A stretch of 64,000 bases of DNA from Bradyrhizobium sp. YR681 (GTDB taxonomy: Bacteria > Pseudomonadota > Alphaproteobacteria > Rhizobiales > Xanthobacteraceae): contig NZ_AKIY01000189.1 of NCBI RefSeq assembly GCF_000282615.1, forward strand, positions 1-64,000. Reading direction: 5' to 3'. A program made the position numbers and the translations under genes. The notes below the pieces were generated by a model that saw only the letters and a program-made list of their open reading frames with translations, was not told where the DNA came from and searched no databases. This document shows, piece after piece, positions 38,252-46,304 of the stretch; position 1 is the stretch's first letter; each line of letters opens with the position of its first letter.

Positions 38252-39403
38252 TCACGCTGCCGTCTCGGGGACCGGCCGGAAGATCCATTCGCGCCAGACC
38301 ACCAGCAGGGCGGCCATGATCACGGGCCCCAAAAACAGACCGAGCAAACCAAAGGCAGCAAGGCCTCCAAAGATTCCGACGAACGCGAAGAGAAACGGCA
38401 GCCGCGCCGAGTCGCCGACCAGGGTCGGCCATACGAAGTGATCGCCGGCGAACATGACGATCGCGCCCCAGCAGAAGACCCCGGCGGCTGCGATGCCGCT
38501 GCCGCCGCCCGAGATCAGCACCAGCGCCGCAACCGTGAAAGCCAGCCAGGCGCCAAACGGAAGCATCGCGAAGGCGGTCGTGAGAATTGTGAAGACAATG
38601 GCATTCGGCACGCCCGCGACGAGATAGCCGACGCCGATCAGCAATCCTTCGCCCGCCGCGACCAGCACCGTGCCGTTCACGGTGCCGCGGGTCGCGTCGA
38701 CCATCTTCTCGGCGAGACCCTCTCCCGCTTCTCCAAAAAGGCGATCGCAAGTCTCCAGGATGCGATCCGCGATCGACCGGCCGTTGCGCAGCAGGACGAA
38801 CAGGGCCAGCAGCGAGAACAGCAGCAGGAAAAGACGGTGAAGCAGCTGTCCGCCGAACGTGCGGAACAGGTCCGATGCGTTGTCCGCATTGACGGATTTC
38901 AGCCATTCCGTCGCGGCCTTGGGATCGGAAAGGTTGCTGCGCCACCATTGCTGCACGCTCTCCGCAGCCACCGGCAGGCGGGCAAGCCAGTCAGGCACTT
39001 CGATTCCGCTCTCCCCGGCCTTCTTCAACCAGCCGACGAGCAGATCGCCTTGCTGCGCGATCTGGTAGATCGCAAGCGACATGGGAGTAAACAGGATCAG
39101 CGCCACCATGAGGGTGAAGACGAACGCGGACAGACTGGAAGGGCTGGAGCTCACGCGCGTGGCAAACTTGATGTAGAGCGGCCACAACGAGGTTGCGAGA
39201 ATTGCTGCCCAGATCAACGCCGGCAGAAAGCCCGCTGCCGTCCACAACGCCAGTGCGACGAGGACGAGGGCGAGCACGACCCGCGCGTTCATGCGCGCAG
39301 CCGCGCCTGTGGGCAGCGGCTTTCGTTCGGCGGCAGTCGGGACCGCGTCGTTCCGCTTGAGCGGAGTCTTCTTCGATGCCGCGGATTTCAGACGTTCGGA
39401 CAT
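38252..39403 (-). CDS. AI-2E family transporter (YdiK/TqsA-like permease)
   Basis: A 383-residue inner-membrane protein with about seven to eight membrane segments. A polar, Lys-rich N terminus (about 40 residues) precedes the first helices (RVVLALVLVALALWTAAGFL). The family's conserved C-terminal part is clear: GEGLLIGVGYLVAGVPNAIV, then ALPFGAWLAF-like and GPVIMAALLVVWREWIF. Members include TqsA, which moves autoinducer-2, and Na+/H+ antiporter-like proteins, so the substrate is open. The gene ends 60 bp from the chemoreceptor gene, convergent. Confidence 0.88.
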   Translation of the reverse strand: MSERLKSAASKKTPLKRNDAVPTAAERKPLPTGAAARMNARVVLALVLVALALWTAAGFLPALIWAAILATSLWPLYIKFATRVSSSPSSLSAFVFTLMVALILFTPMSLAIYQIAQQGDLLVGWLKKAGESGIEVPDWLARLPVAAESVQQWWRSNLSDPKAATEWLKSVNADNASDLFRTFGGQLLHRLFLLLFSLLALFVLLRNGRSIADRILETCDRLFGEAGEGLAEKMVDATRGTVNGTVLVAAGEGLLIGVGYLVAGVPNAIVFTILTTAFAMLPFGAWLAFTVAALVLISGGGSGIAAAGVFCWGAIVMFAGDHFVWPTLVGDSARLPFLFAFVGIFGGLAAFGLLGLFLGPVIMAALLVVWREWIFRPVPETAA

Positions 39404-39627
39404 TCGAGATCACGCGAGGTGCGAGTGCTGCGGCAATGAAATTGGCGAGCAGGAATAAGAAGGTACGCCCAGCTCAAGCCGCAAGGACGCCTTCGGTTCC
39501 AATTGGGAATAAGCTGCAATGTGGCCGCGCGCTTTCCGGGACCGAGGCCCGCCACGCGGCATGCGGCGCCAGGATGCAAGCGTAGCTCGATGGCCGCCAA
39601 TGCGTCCCGACGCGACCTCGCTCAGCG

Positions 39628-42600
39628 CTACGCCCGCGCCACCACCGGCGCGAACACCACTTCGATCAGCGTGCCGGAATTCGCCCCGCTCTTGATGTTG
39701 AACCGGGCGCGGTTGGCCTCGACCAGCGCCTTGGTCAGCGACAGGCTGAGCGCCGAATTGTCCGAGGCGTCCCCGGGCGGCGGGGTGCGGAACGGCTCCA
39801 TCGCGGCGGCGACCTCGCGCTCGCTGAGGCCATGGCCGGTGTCGCGGATGCGCAAGGCGACCTCGCCGCGATCGGACAGCGCGGTCGAGACGATGACCTG
39901 GCCGCCGGCGCTGGCGAGCCGGATCGAGTTCGAGATCAGGTTCATGGTGATCTGCCGCATCGCGCGGGCGTCCACCGTCACCTGCGGCAGCGCATGCGCC
40001 AGCGAGGTGCGGATGATGATGCGCTCGCGGTTGGCCTGCGGCTGCATCACCACGACGCAGGCCTCGACCAAATCGTTGAGGTTGAGATTGGCGAAGGTGA
40101 GGTCGAGCTTGCCGGTCTCGATCCGCGACAGCTCCAAGAGATCGTCGATGATGGCGATGACGCGCTCGCCGGAGGCGCGGATGTCCTTCATGTATTCGCC
40201 ATAGCGCTCGTTGCCGAGCGTGCCGAAACGTTCCGAGATCATCACCTCGGCAAAGCCGATGATGGCGTTGAGCGGCGTGCGGATCTCGTGGCTGATCCGC
40301 GCCAGCATGTCGGCCTTGGCATTGGCGGCGCCGTCGACGAGGCGGCGCGCCTGGGTCAGCTCGCTCTCGTCCTTCTTCGCGTGGGAGAGATCGCGGAACA
40401 CGGCGAAGAAGTTCGGGCCGTCGGGCCGGGTGCGGCCCATGATCATCGCGAGCGGAATCACGCCACCCTTCTTCTCGCGTCCCAGCACCTCGCGGCCGTG
40501 GTCGAGCAGGCTGGCAATGTCCTGGCTCTTGAGGTTCTCGAGATAGTCGATGACGACATGCTGGCTCTCGGGCGCGAACAGCGTCACCAGATTCTGCTGC
40601 ATCAGGGCCTCGCCGTCATAGCCGAACAGCGCCTCGGCGCTGCGGTTGCAGGCGTGGATGTTGCCTTCGGCATCGAACATCACGATGCCCTCGGCCGTGG
40701 TGTCGAGGATCGCGGCGAGATCCTCCGCGTCCGCATCGCCGGCCTGGGACTCGAGCTCGGGCGCGAAGGGGAAGGATTCGGCGACGACCGGCTCGGCGAC
40801 GACGGGCGGCGCGACGACCGTGGGGGCGGCCACGACGGGTGCAGGATTGGGCAGCGCGCAGATCAGCGCATGCGCGCTGTCGCCGTCCCAGTCGATGGTG
40901 TGCAGATGGGCTTCGGTCGTCGGCAGCGGGGCGTCGCCATTGGCGGTCGTCGCGCTGATCGTCACGGGCGTTCCGGCCTGCGACGTGCTGCTGGCGGACG
41001 ACACGCCCGCTTCGACATAGAGCGCATCGAGCCCGCCGGCATCCTCCAGCGCGGAAAGGCTGGCATAGCCCATGCGCGCGAGGAAGGCGGGGTTGGCGTA
41101 GAGCAGGCGGTCGAGCCGGTAGATCAGCATCCCCGATGGCACGAGATCGAGCAGCGCGCGGTCGCGCAGGCTGTGGCCCTGCGCGGGCGGCGCGGGCTCG
41201 GTCAGCCATTGCGCCGGCGCGTGCGCGGGCTCTGGCTCGGACGGCGGCGGCTCGGGCGTGATCTCCGCGGCCGGCGGCTCGTCCGTAACAGCTGCGATCG
41301 TCTCGCGCTCGCGTTCGAGCCGCTCGGACAATTGCCGCGCAAGCTCGTTGAACGCGCTGTTCTCGACCGGCGTCAGCGTCGGCGATCTCTGATCGCCGGG
41401 TGATCTTGCATCGCCGGCTGGGCGGAACGGCACGACGTTGGGAGGCGTTTCCACTGGCGTTTCCGGCTCGGTTGGGTGTGAATTCGCTTCGGCGGCGGGT
41501 TTTGGCAGGTCAGGTTCGGGTGTCGGCTCGGGCTCGGATGCAGGCGGCTCGATCGGCGGAGGCGGTGCCTCTGCCACGGGCCCGGCTTCAGGCTCCGGCT
41601 TCGGTTCGGGCTCCGGTTCGACGACGTCGGCGGACAGGCCCTGCGGCGCGGGCGGCGCGACGAACAGCTCATAGCGGCGGAGCGCATCGAGCCGGTTGAG
41701 GCCGTCGAGATCGCGGCAGACGCCAAATCCCTTGAAGCCCGCAAAGTTGCGCATCTGGTCGTAGACCGGCAGGCCCGCCAGCTCGACCGGCAGATGCTCG
41801 CCGCCATCGGCCGGCCAGTTCACGGTGATCCCGGCCCAGGTGTCGTGGCTCGCCAGCGCCTGCGCCACGCGCCCGTCGGGATCGAGCGAAAATTCGTCGG
41901 CGATCTCGCGCCAGGGGCGGCCGAAGCCTGAGGCGGTGTGCGCGCCCATCAGGCGGATGAGCTCGCTGGATGCGAGCACGAAGCGGCCCTCCGCATCCAT
42001 CTGCCAGAGGAAACGCAGCGGATGCTGGCGCGGTGCGGGCGGCTCTGCTGACGGCGGCTCGGCCATGTCTGAGGTGATCGGCGCGGCCTGCGGCGGCACG
42101 ATGGCTTCGGCCAGGTTTTCAACCGGAGATTCTTGCGCGGCTTCGACCGCTGCGGGGGCCGTGTCCCGGGCCGGCGCCTCGGCCGCGTCCTCGACGGCGT
42201 CCTGGATCGTGACGATCTCCGCCGCCGGCTCGCTCACGGGTGCTTCCTGCGCGATCGTCTCCATCGGCGGCGCGGGCGTTTCGACAGGCTCGGCAAAGGC
42301 ATCGAACATCGCGATGCCGGACGGAGCCTCGTGCGATGCGCCCCGCATCGGGTCCGGCACCGCGGCCGGAGGCGCGGCGGCGATGCTCTCAGGCGCAGGC
42401 TGTACCGCCACTTGCTGTGGTGTGTGCTCTGCGGCCTCGGGCATGGTCTCCGCCGCAGCCGCTTGCTGCACCGCCGGCTCGATCAGCGCGATCAGGCCGA
42501 CATCCACGCCGGAGCCGACCCGTTGCAGCACCATCTGCCCGATGCCGACAGGCGTCTCGGCGCGGCCGTCGCGCAGTGCATCGCTGCGGGCCTGTTCGAG

Positions 42601-43119
42601 GCCGGCCTCGCCGAGGTCGCGGAAGCCGAGCAGGGCGCGGGCCGGTTCGCTGGCGCCGGCGAACATGCCGTCGGGCGCGAACGCCGCCATCGGCACCTTG
42701 GCGCCGTCGACCAGGCGATGCAGCCGCTCCATCAGCGGCATGGTGCGCGCATGGGTGTCCATCGCGGTGACCAGCACTGCCTGTCCGCCGTCGGCAAAGT
42801 CGAGCCGCGCGCAGGCGCAGGTCATCAGCGTGCCGAACCGGGCGCCGAAGCCGCGCAGCCGTTCGAGCCTGACGGCGCCGCCGCCTGGCAGCTGGCGGGC
42901 GAGCCGGGCGACCTGGCGGCGATGGCTGTCGGCGGGGCCGAAGATCCGGTCCGCGAGCGCTGCGGCATGCGCCGCGCCGAACAGTCTTGCGCCGACCGGA
43001 TTGGCCCAGAGCACGCGCGTGCCGTCGATCGACCAGAGCCAGGTGGCCAGCTGCGAGGTCGCGTGCACGGCCAGCCGGGGATCGCCCACGCCTCGCAACT
43101 GGAAATCCGAACTGTTCAT
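39628..43119 (-). CDS. Large multi-PAS sensor histidine kinase of the DivJ/PleC/PdhS group
   Basis: A roughly 1163-residue cytoplasmic kinase. PAS-like domains lie at about 10-110, 365-490, 650-710 and 820-930, with two long Pro/Glu/Ala-rich linkers between (about 220-360 and 490-640). The dimerisation domain carries the phosphoacceptor His944 in SHEIRTPLNAIIGFAEVM, followed by RFGTLGNERYGEYMKDIRAS, the extended H-box typical of DivK-interacting kinases. The ATPase domain has an N box (MNLISNSIRLAS) and DTGHGLS, but the G2 box reads ALSLSLTKAL and is glycine-poor. It is probably a PdhS-like cell-cycle kinase. An alternative GTG start lies at 43146. Confidence 0.87.
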   Translation of the reverse strand: MNSSDFQLRGVGDPRLAVHATSQLATWLWSIDGTRVLWANPVGARLFGAAHAAALADRIFGPADSHRRQVARLARQLPGGGAVRLERLRGFGARFGTLMTCACARLDFADGGQAVLVTAMDTHARTMPLMERLHRLVDGAKVPMAAFAPDGMFAGASEPARALLGFRDLGEAGLEQARSDALRDGRAETPVGIGQMVLQRVGSGVDVGLIALIEPAVQQAAAAETMPEAAEHTPQQVAVQPAPESIAAAPPAAVPDPMRGASHEAPSGIAMFDAFAEPVETPAPPMETIAQEAPVSEPAAEIVTIQDAVEDAAEAPARDTAPAAVEAAQESPVENLAEAIVPPQAAPITSDMAEPPSAEPPAPRQHPLRFLWQMDAEGRFVLASSELIRLMGAHTASGFGRPWREIADEFSLDPDGRVAQALASHDTWAGITVNWPADGGEHLPVELAGLPVYDQMRNFAGFKGFGVCRDLDGLNRLDALRRYELFVAPPAPQGLSADVVEPEPEPKPEPEAGPVAEAPPPPIEPPASEPEPTPEPDLPKPAAEANSHPTEPETPVETPPNVVPFRPAGDARSPGDQRSPTLTPVENSAFNELARQLSERLERERETIAAVTDEPPAAEITPEPPPSEPEPAHAPAQWLTEPAPPAQGHSLRDRALLDLVPSGMLIYRLDRLLYANPAFLARMGYASLSALEDAGGLDALYVEAGVSSASSTSQAGTPVTISATTANGDAPLPTTEAHLHTIDWDGDSAHALICALPNPAPVVAAPTVVAPPVVAEPVVAESFPFAPELESQAGDADAEDLAAILDTTAEGIVMFDAEGNIHACNRSAEALFGYDGEALMQQNLVTLFAPESQHVVIDYLENLKSQDIASLLDHGREVLGREKKGGVIPLAMIMGRTRPDGPNFFAVFRDLSHAKKDESELTQARRLVDGAANAKADMLARISHEIRTPLNAIIGFAEVMISERFGTLGNERYGEYMKDIRASGERVIAIIDDLLELSRIETGKLDLTFANLNLNDLVEACVVVMQPQANRERIIIRTSLAHALPQVTVDARAMRQITMNLISNSIRLASAGGQVIVSTALSDRGEVALRIRDTGHGLSEREVAAAMEPFRTPPPGDASDNSALSLSLTKALVEANRARFNIKSGANSGTLIEVVFAPVVARA

Positions 43120-43179
43120 CCGACCGGCTTCAAGTCTCGCTGTCACGCGTCTCGTGGGCGGCTGCCGGGAATGACAGCC

Positions 43180-43194
43180 TTAAGAAAGGGTTAG
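43180..43194 (-). promoter_or_regulatory. CtrA-like site upstream of the DivJ/PleC/PdhS-type kinase
   Basis: TTAA-GAAAGGG-TTAG matches seven of eight bases of the CtrA consensus TTAA-N7-TTAA, 61 bp upstream of the kinase start. CtrA control of cell-cycle kinases is known in Alphaproteobacteria; binding here is inferred. Confidence 0.4.
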
Positions 43195-43364
43195 TATCGC
43201 GCGCGGGCGCGGGCAGGTCCACGGCCCCAGCCTAGGGGCGAGGGCCTAATGCCGCGATAACCTTAATGGGTCCAACCCCGCAAGCCGCAGCCCGACGGCA
43301 TCCGCAGGATTCGCAGGCAGCGAGGCAGTACGCCTGGCTTGAACCGGTTGCGCTCCGGGCCCGG

Positions 43365-43412
43365 TCACCTCTCCCGCCTGCGGGAGAGGTCGGCGCGAGC
43401 GCCGGGTGAGGG
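43365..43412. repeat. Palindromic repeat in the kinase-phasin gap
   Basis: CACCTCTCCCGC-CT-GCGGGAGAGGT and a following GGCGCGAGCGCC hairpin belong to the repeat type also seen at 237 and 12471. The rest of the 43120-43691 gap holds only the kinase promoter region and no frame I can support; a GGTTCCCC/GGGGAACC hairpin lies at about 43461-43479. Confidence 0.65.
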
Positions 43413-43691
43413 CTCTTCCTCATTGGGGCTGTCCCAGCACATCAATCGCCTCAACCCCCGGTTCCCCCGCCGGGGAACCTCACCCTCCGAGATTAAATTT
43501 TGCGCCGCACCCCCTGGATCGCGTTGCGCCGCACAATGTTGACATGTTAGGCAGTAATACTACCGGGCGTTGGGCGAGCCATTTCGTTTCGCGTATCCGG
43601 CCATCGCACCGCTGAATTTGAAGGCCCAGATCGGGGCCGGCGGGCGCGCCAGAAGGCTCACTCCATTTTTCAGATATCGTGAGGGACAACC

Positions 43692-44123
43692 ATGACAGGT
43701 GCGACTGATCCATTCTCTGCCTCCGTCATTCCGTTCGAGGTTCCGGAGCAGATGCGTGCGTTCGCCGAAAAGGGCGTTTCGCAGGCCCGCGAAAGCTACG
43801 CCAAGTTCAAGGACGCGGCCGAGACCCATAACGGCACGGTCGAAGCCGTGTTCACCACCGCCCACAAGGGCGCGAGCGAGTACGCCGCCAAGGTGATGGA
43901 ATTCATGAAGGCGAACACCACCGCCCAGCTCGAATTCACCCAGCAGCTGTTCAGCGTGAAGTCGCCGCAGGACGCGTTCGCGCTGTGGACCGGCCATTCC
44001 AAGACACAGCTCGAGACCTTCCAGGCCCAGGCCAAGGAGCTCGCCGAGATCGCCCAGCGCGCGGCCACCGCCGCCGCCGAGCCGATCAAGGCCTCTGCTG
44101 CGAAGTTCTACCCAGCCGCCTGA
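43692..44123 (+). CDS. Phasin family protein (polyhydroxyalkanoate granule-associated)
   Basis: A 143-residue amphipathic, helical protein beginning MTGATDPFSASVIPFEVPEQ, followed by MRAFAEKGVSQARESYAKFK, the phasin_2-type start. FMKANTTAQLEFTQQLFSVK and LWTGHSKTQLETFQAQAKEL are the typical helical segments. Phasins coat PHB granules and control their size. GAGGGACAACC precedes the ATG. No PHB enzymes are adjacent; phasin genes are often isolated in Bradyrhizobium. A strong terminator follows. Confidence 0.9.
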   Translation: MTGATDPFSASVIPFEVPEQMRAFAEKGVSQARESYAKFKDAAETHNGTVEAVFTTAHKGASEYAAKVMEFMKANTTAQLEFTQQLFSVKSPQDAFALWTGHSKTQLETFQAQAKELAEIAQRAATAAAEPIKASAAKFYPAA

Positions 44124-44148
44124 GCGGATTGGGTCTGACATGATTAAG

Positions 44149-44175
44149 AAACCCGGGCCCAGTGCCCGGGTTTTG
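44149..44175 (+). terminator. Rho-independent terminator of the phasin gene
   Basis: AAACCCGGGC and GCCCGGGTTT form a 10-bp stem around a short CCAGT loop, followed by TTTTG. Confidence 0.87.
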
Positions 44176-44254
44176 TTCTGGAAATAACGTTGGTTAGAGG
44201 GGCGATTATCGGGTTTTGCGGCCTTGCCAAAAACGCCCGTTGCACCTAGTTTCC

Positions 44255-44391
44255 GCCCCGTCCAGCCCCCTCGGTACCGGCCTGTCCAGGCGCCCCGCGG
44301 CGGCTCGCAAGGATGCAGTTGTAGCTCAGTTGGTTAGAGCGCCTGTCTGTGGAACAGGAGGTCGGTGGTTCGAGCCCACCCAACTGTACCA
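44255..44391. repeat. Left copy of a direct repeat containing the tRNA-His gene
   Basis: The segment starting CCCCGTCCAGCCCCCTCGG and running to the end of the tRNA is repeated at about 45905-46043. In the upstream 60 bp the two copies share CCCCGTCCAGCCCCCTCGG and GGCTCGCAAG and differ between. The two copies flank one gene. Confidence 0.8.
44315..44391 (+). tRNA. tRNA-His (GTG)
   Basis: A 77-base tRNA with encoded CCA. The acceptor stem is GCAGTTG/CAACTGT (with a G-T first pair), the D stem GCTC/GAGC, the anticodon arm CCTGT-CTGTGGA-ACAGG with anticodon GTG, and the T arm GGTGG-TTCGAGC-CCACC. The residue before CCA is A and there is no extra 5' G paired to C73, the form known for tRNA-His in many Alphaproteobacteria. 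This copy is intact. Confidence 0.95.
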
Positions 44392-44480
44392 ATGATCGCA
44401 AAGACTTAAGCAGACATCTCCGATCGGATTTGTGCCCGCCCCACCTCAGGCGGCCGCGTTATCATCATTTCGCGAACCGC

Positions 44481-44540
44481 GTATAACCGCTTGGAAGCAG
44501 GCGAAGGGCCGTTATACTCAATCTGCGAAATGAGTATAAC
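44481..44540 (+). promoter_or_regulatory. Promoter with three GTATAAC half-sites (candidate operator)
   Basis: A perfect 10-bp inverted repeat, GTTATACTCA (44511-44520) and TGAGTATAAC (44531-44540), with a 10-base centre, plus a third GTATAAC at 44481-44487. A likely promoter, TTGGAA at 44491-44496 and TATACT at 44513-44518, has its -10 box inside the left arm, and the right arm ends 14 bases before the ATG. Any binding protein would block transcription of the downstream gene. Confidence 0.65.
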
Positions 44541-44554
44541 TAACGGTGGAAGCC

Positions 44555-45892
44555 ATGGCACCTCCGAAGCTGGTCCTGCAAACCACCTACGCCGAACTGC
44601 TGGACCGAAGCACCCATGCGGCGTTTGACGGTGCGTTCGCGGAAGACGGTTCGTTCATCGCCAAGACGGTGAAGCAGCGAAAGTACTGGTACTTTCAAAC
44701 GGGCGCAGGCGATCGGAGCCAGAGATATGTCGGCCCGGAAACTCCGGAACTGCTCGACCGGATCGCGCGTCACAAGGAGCTTCGTGACGACATCAAGGAA
44801 AGACGCGCGCTCGTATCGACGCTCGTCAGGTCCTTTGGTTTGCCGCGACCCATTCCGGACATCGGCAACGTTCTGGCCGCCCTGGCCAACGCAGGCGTAT
44901 TTCGACTCCGCGGTGTGCTGGTCGGCACCGTCGCATTTCAGACTTACCCCGCGATGCTCAGCATGCGGCTTCCGGGCGCCCTTCTGCAAACGGGCGACAT
45001 CGATATTGCCCAATTCAGGAATGCTTCCGTCGCGGTTGGAGACAGCACGCCTCCGGTTCTCGACGTCTTGAAGGAGGTCGACGCGACCTTCCGGGCAGTA
45101 CCGCACGTCGTTGATGGACGGCGTGTGACGAGCTACGCGGCGAAAGGCGGCGTGCGGGTCGATTTCCTCACGCCGAACACCGGTCGGGAAACGGGCGAGC
45201 CTCAGGCTCTGCCCGCTCTGCAAACCGACGCGCAGCCGCTTCGCTTCCTGGATTATCTGATCCACGATCCCGAGCCGGCCGTGATACTGCACGCTTCAGG
45301 CGTATCCGTTCACGTTCCGGCGCCGGCAAGGTTTGCGATCCACAAGCTCATCGTTTCGAGGCGCCGGAGAGAGGGGGCGGCCAAACGCGACAAGGACATT
45401 CAGCAGGCCGAGGCATTGTTGCGGGCATTGTCCGAGCTGAGACCGCACGACTTGAAGGAAGCCTGGGACGAAGCACGCGAGCGTGGCCCGACATGGCGCC
45501 AACTGCTGGAAGAAGCACTGTCAGAGATCGGGAGCGTCACCCGTGACCTGACGCTGAGGACGGTCGGTGCCGTGCGGTCTCTGCTTCCGGGCATCGATCT
45601 GGAGTTCGATAGCGCCCCTCCGCGCTACGACGTTAGCCGGGACGTCGTTGCATTCGCAGGGCGAGCACTTGGCCGGCAGGTCGCCTGCGCGATCAGCCGG
45701 GAGGCGCTCGACGATCACTTCGGGGCCGACGGCCTCGACAAGGAGGGAAGGGTGCAGGCTTTCCTCAGGAGCCGATCGAAGATCGAGCAGATGGCGCGCG
45801 CGAAATATTTGAATGGCACGATCGAGGAGCCGGATGCAGTGCTCGTCAAGACATCGGACGTGCGGGGGGCGGCAAAGTCGTCGCGCCGCTAG
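44555..45892 (+). CDS. GSU2403-type nucleotidyltransferase-fold protein fused to a DUF1488-like domain
   Basis: A 445-residue protein. Residues of about 1-330 resemble the GSU2403/NTP_transf_8 family: YWYFQTGAGDRSQRYVGPET near residue 45, then LVGTVAFQTYPAML (122-135) and TGDIDIAQF (146-154), where the two Asp are the metal ligands of a nucleotidyltransferase. Residues of about 348-420 resemble DUF1488: PPRYDVSRDVVAFAGRALG, ISREALDDHFGA and SRSKIEQMARAKY. Such a fusion is uncommon as far as I know. The gene lies between two tRNA-His copies under an inverted-repeat operator. Related nucleotidyltransferases include toxins (AbiEii-like), but no antitoxin is adjacent. A GTG at 44546 is an alternative start. 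Confidence 0.75.
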   Translation: MAPPKLVLQTTYAELLDRSTHAAFDGAFAEDGSFIAKTVKQRKYWYFQTGAGDRSQRYVGPETPELLDRIARHKELRDDIKERRALVSTLVRSFGLPRPIPDIGNVLAALANAGVFRLRGVLVGTVAFQTYPAMLSMRLPGALLQTGDIDIAQFRNASVAVGDSTPPVLDVLKEVDATFRAVPHVVDGRRVTSYAAKGGVRVDFLTPNTGRETGEPQALPALQTDAQPLRFLDYLIHDPEPAVILHASGVSVHVPAPARFAIHKLIVSRRRREGAAKRDKDIQQAEALLRALSELRPHDLKEAWDEARERGPTWRQLLEEALSEIGSVTRDLTLRTVGAVRSLLPGIDLEFDSAPPRYDVSRDVVAFAGRALGRQVACAISREALDDHFGADGLDKEGRVQAFLRSRSKIEQMARAKYLNGTIEEPDAVLVKTSDVRGAAKSSRR

Positions 45893-45904
45893 GTTTGATG
45901 TCAG

Positions 45905-46043
45905 CCCCGTCCAGCCCCCTCGGGGACCGGGCCGCCAAACCGCTTTCGGGGGCGCGGCTCGCAAGAATGCAGTTGTAGCTCAGTTGGTGAGCGCCTGTCT
46001 GTGGAACAGGAGGTCGGTGGTTCGAGCCCATCCAACTGTACCA
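45905..46043. repeat. Right copy of the direct repeat containing a second tRNA-His
   Basis: It starts CCCCGTCCAGCCCCCTCGG 13 bases after the nucleotidyltransferase gene and ends with the second tRNA. Together with the left copy it brackets 1.5 kb of DNA holding only that gene. Confidence 0.8.
45969..46043 (+). tRNA. Second tRNA-His (GTG) copy, degenerate
   Basis: A 75-base copy of the tRNA at 44315. It differs by a two-base deletion in the D loop (the loop becomes AGTTGGT and loses the TA that contains position 21) and a C-to-T change in the T stem (CCATC), which still permits a G-T pair. Acceptor and anticodon arms are identical and CCA is encoded. It may be a pseudogene or a poorly working copy. 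Confidence 0.75.
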
Positions 46044-46304
46044 GCGAAATCAATAACTCAAGTCGTTTTCTGAGTCGCCTAGCTGCCTCGTGGCGCGGAT
46101 CAGGCTTCCGATCGCCATTCGCCGTCAAGTATATCCACACCCTCAGGCGACAGTTCGCCGGAGCACGGACTAGAAAGTCTCGTCCCTACAGGTTGCGCTT
46201 TCTATCTTAGTTTTCAGAAGGGGAAAGGACGGAGCTATCAAATAGCGTCGCGATCGCTCCGCCGGATATGCCGAGGCGCAGTGGCTCGCGCGCGTTCCGA
46301 GACG

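Noticed and set aside
46001..46210. A 69-codon frame starting in the second tRNA-His
   Set aside because: Its N terminus is simply translated tRNA sequence; this is a common false call at tRNA genes.
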